Positions 60,315 to 64,000 of a stretch of DNA of 64,000 nucleotides are shown here, in pieces. Each line of letters opens with the position of its first letter. Position 1 is the stretch's first letter. The DNA lies in NCBI GenBank assembly GCA_024398135.1, contig CP073750.1, positions 3,162,001 through 3,226,000 of the forward strand, written 5' to 3'. The position numbers were made by a program, and so were the translations under genes. The stretch is from a bacterium SCSIO 12643 (GTDB lineage: Bacteria; Bacteroidota; Bacteroidia; Flavobacteriales_G; Salibacteraceae). A model generated the notes under the pieces. It was not told the DNA's origin. It made no database searches and saw nothing but the letters and a program-made list of their open reading frames with translations.

Positions 60315-62789
60315 ATGATGATGAAAACAATACAGCTGTTTTTCTTTTTTCTAGTACTCTGTAATTGGGGATATGCCCAAAGTCGTCAGGACGGCAAACC
60401 AGATGGCAAGCGTAAAGGTAAACCAGAGATCAAAGCGGAAATATTAGGAAAGGTGATTGATGCGCAAAGCGGAGAAGCATTGGAATACACAAATGTAACG
60501 TTGTACTCTTCCAAGGATAGTTCACTGGTTACGGGCACGATCACTTCAAAAAACGGAGAATTTCATTTGGAAAATATAAAAGGAGGCCGTTATTACTTAA
60601 TTGTAAATTTTATAGGATATCATAACCATGAGATTCCGAACCTTCATCTAAATCCAAACAATCTGTATGTAGACCTGGGGAAAATCCAATTGGAAATGAA
60701 GGCGGAAGTTCTGGATGCTTTTGAAGTCACATCTGAGAAAGAAGGCATAGAGTTTAAGATGGATAAAAAAGTGGTTAATGTAGATAAGTTTTATACGGCC
60801 ACAAGTGGAACGACTGTAGATATCTTAGAAAACGTGCCGTCTATATCTGTAGATGCGGAAAGAAATGTAACCCTTAGAGGGAGCTCAGGTTTTACGGTTT
60901 TGGTGGATGGTAGACCTACGGTGATGGATGCAGCAGATGTATTGGAGCAATATCCTGCGAGTTCGGTAGAGAGCATTGAAATCATAACAAATCCATCAGC
61001 CAAATACGATCCTGAAGGAACCGCAGGAATCATAAACATTATTACCAAAAAACAGAAACAATTAGGCATAAGTGGAATCGCTAATGTGAATGTGGGAATG
61101 TATGACAATTACGGAGCCGATGCGTTGTTACAAGTTAAAAACAAAAAGCTGAGCTGGTATGTGGGGTTAGACTATAATAAAAGAGGAAGAGTAGGTCAAC
61201 AGGAAACGTATAATGCCACATTTAACTCGGATACTATAAATATTGTGGGCGGAGATGGAGATTTTAAAGGGTATAGATCATCAGGAACGGTAAGGGCAGG
61301 TGCAGATATAAAATTGAGTAATAAGAACTTCTGGTTAATCGAAGGATCTGCCCAGTTTTCGGATAGAAAAAGGACAAATGATCTGGATTATATCGAGTCA
61401 ACCAATGGGATTGTATTAGATCATTACAATAGTTTAAATGAAGGGAGTAGAGAAGCTACGAATTGGAATCTTAATTCGGATTACACGCATAAGTTTAAAG
61501 GAGAAGATAAAGTTTTTTCCTGGCAGGTATCCTGGAGTCGAAGCGAGGGAGATGAGTATAATCTGAATGAACTTTTTGATATAGAGGGAAATTATCTAAG
61601 AGAGGGGCAGAGAACAACAGAGGTGGGACCGAATATGAAAGGTCAGACACGTTTGAATTTTGAAAACAAAATACATGATTCATTAAAATATGAAATTGGT
61701 TATCAAGGAACATATGATGCCAGTAAAGATGCTTTTGGAACATTAAATTTCGATTCATTAAGTGGAGATTACGTGGAAGATGAAAGCTATAAGCGAAATT
61801 CCGAGTTTTATAGATTTATTCACGCTACATATGCCGTATTCTCTGGAAGTCGTGGAAATTGGGGTTATCAGTTTGGGCTTAGATCAGAATTTACCAATCG
61901 GAATGTGAAGATTATTGGTGATCCAACAGAGTACCCCATCAATAGGGTAGATTTATTCCCAACGGTACATTTTTCTTATAAACTGGATGATAAAGGGCAA
62001 TTTATGGGGAGTTATACCAGAAGAATTCAACGACCGAGGCCCTGGTATTTAGAACCTTATGTTACTGCCCGGGATCAATGGAATTATAGAGGAGGTAACC
62101 CGAATCTGGCACCGGAATATATTGATGCGATCGAATTTGGCTATCAAAAAAGAGTAGATAAAATCTTTTTTTCTGCGGAGGTTTATTATCGCTATACTAA
62201 AGATAAAGTAGAACGTATTAATCAAGCATATACCGAAAAAGGGCCTGGAGTTACGATTCAAATTCCGGAAAATGTAGGATTTGATCAGGCACTTGGGCTG
62301 GAGTTTATGTTGAAGACTCCTGTGGCTAAATGGTGGGATTTAAATCTAATGGGTAATTTTTATGATTATCGTGTACAGGGGAGTTTCACGGATATTGTAA
62401 ATAACACGACTTATAGCTTTGATAATAATAGTACGAATTATACCATAAGATTAAACCAAACTTTTAAGTTAAACTCAAGATTGAAATTTCAATTTAATAG
62501 TAGTTACAACAGTCCAACGGTATCCGCACAGGGTAAGCGGTCTGAATTCTTTGATTTTAGTTCAGCGTTAAGAGCAGATGTGATTGATAAAAAACTGTTT
62601 TTTAATCTTCAGGTTAGAAACATGTTTGCGACCGCAATTCGCGAACATGTAGATTATGGAGTCAATTTCGAGTCCAGAGGTAAATTAACAATGGCAGGAC
62701 CGGTAGTGACTTTTACAGCCACATATAAGCTGAATAATTATAAAGCCCGGTCAAAAGGAGAACGTGGAAATTCTGGAAATGGGGAGTAA
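60315..62789 (+). CDS. TonB-dependent receptor-like outer membrane beta-barrel protein
   Basis: The 824-residue protein begins with three consecutive ATG codons (60315, 60318, 60321). After a signal peptide (FLVLCNWGYAQS) and a basic linker, there is a carboxypeptidase-regulatory-like domain (EILGKVIDAQSGEALEYTNVTLYS...YLIVNFIGYH), a plug (TATSGTTVDILENVPSISVDAERNVTLRGSSGFTVLVDGRPTVMD...GTAGIINIITKK), and a barrel of the OMP_b-brl_3 type ending VTFTATYKLN. It is located in the outer membrane and its ligand is unknown. It stands between two nearly identical terminators. Confidence 0.92.
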   Translation: MMMKTIQLFFFFLVLCNWGYAQSRQDGKPDGKRKGKPEIKAEILGKVIDAQSGEALEYTNVTLYSSKDSSLVTGTITSKNGEFHLENIKGGRYYLIVNFIGYHNHEIPNLHLNPNNLYVDLGKIQLEMKAEVLDAFEVTSEKEGIEFKMDKKVVNVDKFYTATSGTTVDILENVPSISVDAERNVTLRGSSGFTVLVDGRPTVMDAADVLEQYPASSVESIEIITNPSAKYDPEGTAGIINIITKKQKQLGISGIANVNVGMYDNYGADALLQVKNKKLSWYVGLDYNKRGRVGQQETYNATFNSDTINIVGGDGDFKGYRSSGTVRAGADIKLSNKNFWLIEGSAQFSDRKRTNDLDYIESTNGIVLDHYNSLNEGSREATNWNLNSDYTHKFKGEDKVFSWQVSWSRSEGDEYNLNELFDIEGNYLREGQRTTEVGPNMKGQTRLNFENKIHDSLKYEIGYQGTYDASKDAFGTLNFDSLSGDYVEDESYKRNSEFYRFIHATYAVFSGSRGNWGYQFGLRSEFTNRNVKIIGDPTEYPINRVDLFPTVHFSYKLDDKGQFMGSYTRRIQRPRPWYLEPYVTARDQWNYRGGNPNLAPEYIDAIEFGYQKRVDKIFFSAEVYYRYTKDKVERINQAYTEKGPGVTIQIPENVGFDQALGLEFMLKTPVAKWWDLNLMGNFYDYRVQGSFTDIVNNTTYSFDNNSTNYTIRLNQTFKLNSRLKFQFNSSYNSPTVSAQGKRSEFFDFSSALRADVIDKKLFFNLQVRNMFATAIREHVDYGVNFESRGKLTMAGPVVTFTATYKLNNYKARSKGERGNSGNGE

Positions 62790-62807
62790 ACGAATAGGAG
62801 ATAAAGC

Positions 62808-62840
62808 AAAAAGGGCTGTTATTCAACAGCCCTTTTTTAT
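62808..62840. terminator. Terminator shared by convergent genes
   Basis: AAGGGCTGTT and AACAGCCCTT pair around ATTC with A and T tracts on both sides, so it can work in both directions. On the minus strand it overlaps the stop of the Arc-type gene (62837-62839). Confidence 0.9.
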
Positions 62841-63004
62841 TCCTTCTTCTTTGCTTTAGGAAGCCTTTTGGCATCTTTTAATGATTTATGAATCATCCAT
62901 TCCAATTGCCCGTTGACACTTCGAAATTCATCATCCGCCCATTTTTCAACTTCCTTGAAAACATCGGGATGAATTCTTAAAACAAATGATTTCTTTTTAC
63001 TCAT
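62837..63004 (-). CDS. Arc-type ribbon-helix-helix DNA-binding protein (55 aa)
   Basis: A short gene below the usual length cut-off. The peptide MSKKKSFVLRIHPDVFKEVE has the beta-strand and first helix of Arc/MetJ-type proteins; 'KWADDEFRSVNGQLEWMIHKSLKDAKR' gives the second helix with the turn at RSVNGQ. A basic tail follows. It probably dimerises and binds DNA. It starts four bases after the stop of the SPFH gene, and I recall this pair as a conserved arrangement. It may regulate the pair. Confidence 0.85.
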   Translation of the reverse strand: MSKKKSFVLRIHPDVFKEVEKWADDEFRSVNGQLEWMIHKSLKDAKRLPKAKKKE

Positions 63005-63008
63005 ACTA

Positions 63009-63860
63009 TTAATGTAATGAACCTGTGTTGATCACCGGAGTGGCTTCTTTATCACCACACAGTACCACCATCAGATTACTGGCCATAGTAGCCTTTTTAT
63101 CTTCATCAAACTCTACGATTTCATCATTTGAAAGTTTCGTTAAAGCATCTTCAACCATACCCACAGCACCTTCAACAATCTTTTTACGTGCAGAAACAAT
63201 GGCCACAGCTTGTTGACGTTTTAACATGGAACTTGCGATTTCAGGAGCATAAGCCAAATAACCGATACGTGCTTCCATTACTTCAATTCCGGCTATCGCC
63301 AAACGCTCTGTGATCTCATGCTCCAATGCATCGTTCACTTCCTCCATTCCGGAGCGCAAAGTTATTGCAGTTCGCTCATCATCAAAATTATCATAGGGGT
63401 AAGATCCTGCTAATTTTCGTACTGCGGCATCTGTTTGAATACGTACAAAGTTTTCATACACATCTACTTCAAAAGCAGCTTTATAAGTATCGCTTACTTT
63501 CCAAACTAAAATCACATTGATGAGGATGGGGTTCCCGATTTTATCATTTACTTTAACACGTTCACTATCAAAATTTCGTGCACGTAATGATATTTTTTGC
63601 TTGGTATAAAACGGATTGGTAAAGAAAAAACCATTGTCTTTAACCGTTCCTTTATATGCTCCGAACAAAACCAGGACTCTGGAACCATTTGGATTGACAA
63701 TAAAAAAACCGGGTAACAATCCGATAATAAATGGAGCAGGGATCAACATCATCGGGTTTCTAGTTGCAATTACTCCGGTAACAACAAGGATGAATGCTAC
63801 AATAACTATGGTTAGCATTACATAACCATTGGCAGGCTTAACATATTTTTCTGATTTCAT
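63009..63860 (-). CDS. SPFH/band 7 (stomatin-like) protein
   Basis: The 283-residue protein has two adjacent N-terminal hydrophobic segments (about 12-33 and 37-55) and an SPFH domain: GFFIVNPNGSRVLVLFGAYKGTVKDNGFFFTNPFYTKQKISLRARNFDSERVKVNDKIGNPILINVILVWKV. It continues with 'EVMEARIGYLAYAPEIASSMLKRQQAVAIVSARKKIVEGAV', the helical segment that supports oligomer rings, and an acidic tail. Such proteins form membrane microdomain scaffolds. It is the first gene of the unit with the Arc-type protein. Confidence 0.92.
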   Translation of the reverse strand: MKSEKYVKPANGYVMLTIVIVAFILVVTGVIATRNPMMLIPAPFIIGLLPGFFIVNPNGSRVLVLFGAYKGTVKDNGFFFTNPFYTKQKISLRARNFDSERVKVNDKIGNPILINVILVWKVSDTYKAAFEVDVYENFVRIQTDAAVRKLAGSYPYDNFDDERTAITLRSGMEEVNDALEHEITERLAIAGIEVMEARIGYLAYAPEIASSMLKRQQAVAIVSARKKIVEGAVGMVEDALTKLSNDEIVEFDEDKKATMASNLMVVLCGDKEATPVINTGSLH

Positions 63861-64000
63861 AATAATATCATTTTGATATCAAAAATAGATTTTAAAAGTT
63901 GGAAATAAAAATTTTATTTAATGATTTCATATACCAACGGTTGAGCTGAGTTAACGTCTATGTAAATGAGTATGCTTAATTTAGGGTTCTACTATATGAT
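63861..64000. other. Upstream region of the SPFH gene
   Basis: The last 140 bases hold the likely minus-strand promoter of the SPFH gene, with AT-rich stretches and a small ATATCA/TGATAT pair at about 63866-63881. No gene starts here in either direction. Confidence 0.4.

Noticed and set aside
1-64000. CRISPR arrays, tRNA or rRNA genes, transposase or integrase genes
   Set aside because: Looked for by eye on both strands; no regularly spaced repeats, no cloverleaf and no such protein was found.

Overview
The window is about 64 kb of low-GC DNA from a Bacteroidota chromosome, most likely a marine Flavobacteriales relative. The evidence is several TonB-dependent or beta-barrel receptors with carboxypeptidase-like N-terminal domains, two proteins with C-terminal type IX secretion (T9SS) sorting domains, many small lipoproteins, an ABC permease fused to an M1 peptidase, LytS/LytTR signalling, and promoters that fit the Bacteroidota TAnnTTTG -7 box. 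No rRNA, tRNA, CRISPR array, integrase or transposase gene was seen. The genus cannot be fixed from this sequence.

Left part (1-11.5 kb): the end of a T9SS cargo gene is followed by an accessory stretch with two AT-rich orphan genes, cassette-like repeats and a candidate structured RNA on the minus strand (1809-1958). A minus-strand operon (GbsR/MarR regulator, two paralogous small membrane proteins, TIGR01777-type epimerase) carries the same inverted repeat before the regulator and before the first membrane gene. After a mosaic of REP-like repeats come a GNAT acetyltransferase, a beta-carbonic anhydrase, four Rossmann-fold dehydrogenases and an alpha/beta hydrolase.

Middle (11.6-24 kb): valS is followed at 4 nt by an MBOAT acyltransferase, an SGNH/DltD-like protein and a 40-residue membrane microprotein ending in YMYLEF-COOH. 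This is laid out like the DltB-DltD-DltX machinery that acylates cell-surface polymers, and it is the most interesting locus here. Next is a phosphorus-scavenging block: a beta-propeller phytase, a lipoprotein propeller, a beta-helix lipoprotein and a TonB-dependent receptor. Both the phytase and the receptor have tandem 11-bp repeats upstream that resemble Pho boxes.

24-37.7 kb: an LpxH-like phosphohydrolase with a glycosyltransferase, a coiled-coil exported protein, a 1199-residue T9SS beta-helix protein, a CxxCH lipoprotein, and a three-gene cluster headed by a 799-residue protein with five modules of about 100 residues, an Asp/His tract and a C-terminal membrane domain.

37.9-64 kb: an ABC/M1-peptidase pair; SRPBCC proteins; a run of AT-rich orphan lipoproteins after a SUFU-domain gene; a LytS/LytTR pair whose likely operator (two 16-bp direct repeats, 21-bp period) lies before a TonB receptor and its lipoprotein; a thioredoxin; a GT-C/TPR membrane protein; a VWA protein; YchF; another beta-barrel receptor; and an SPFH protein paired with an Arc-type DNA-binding protein.
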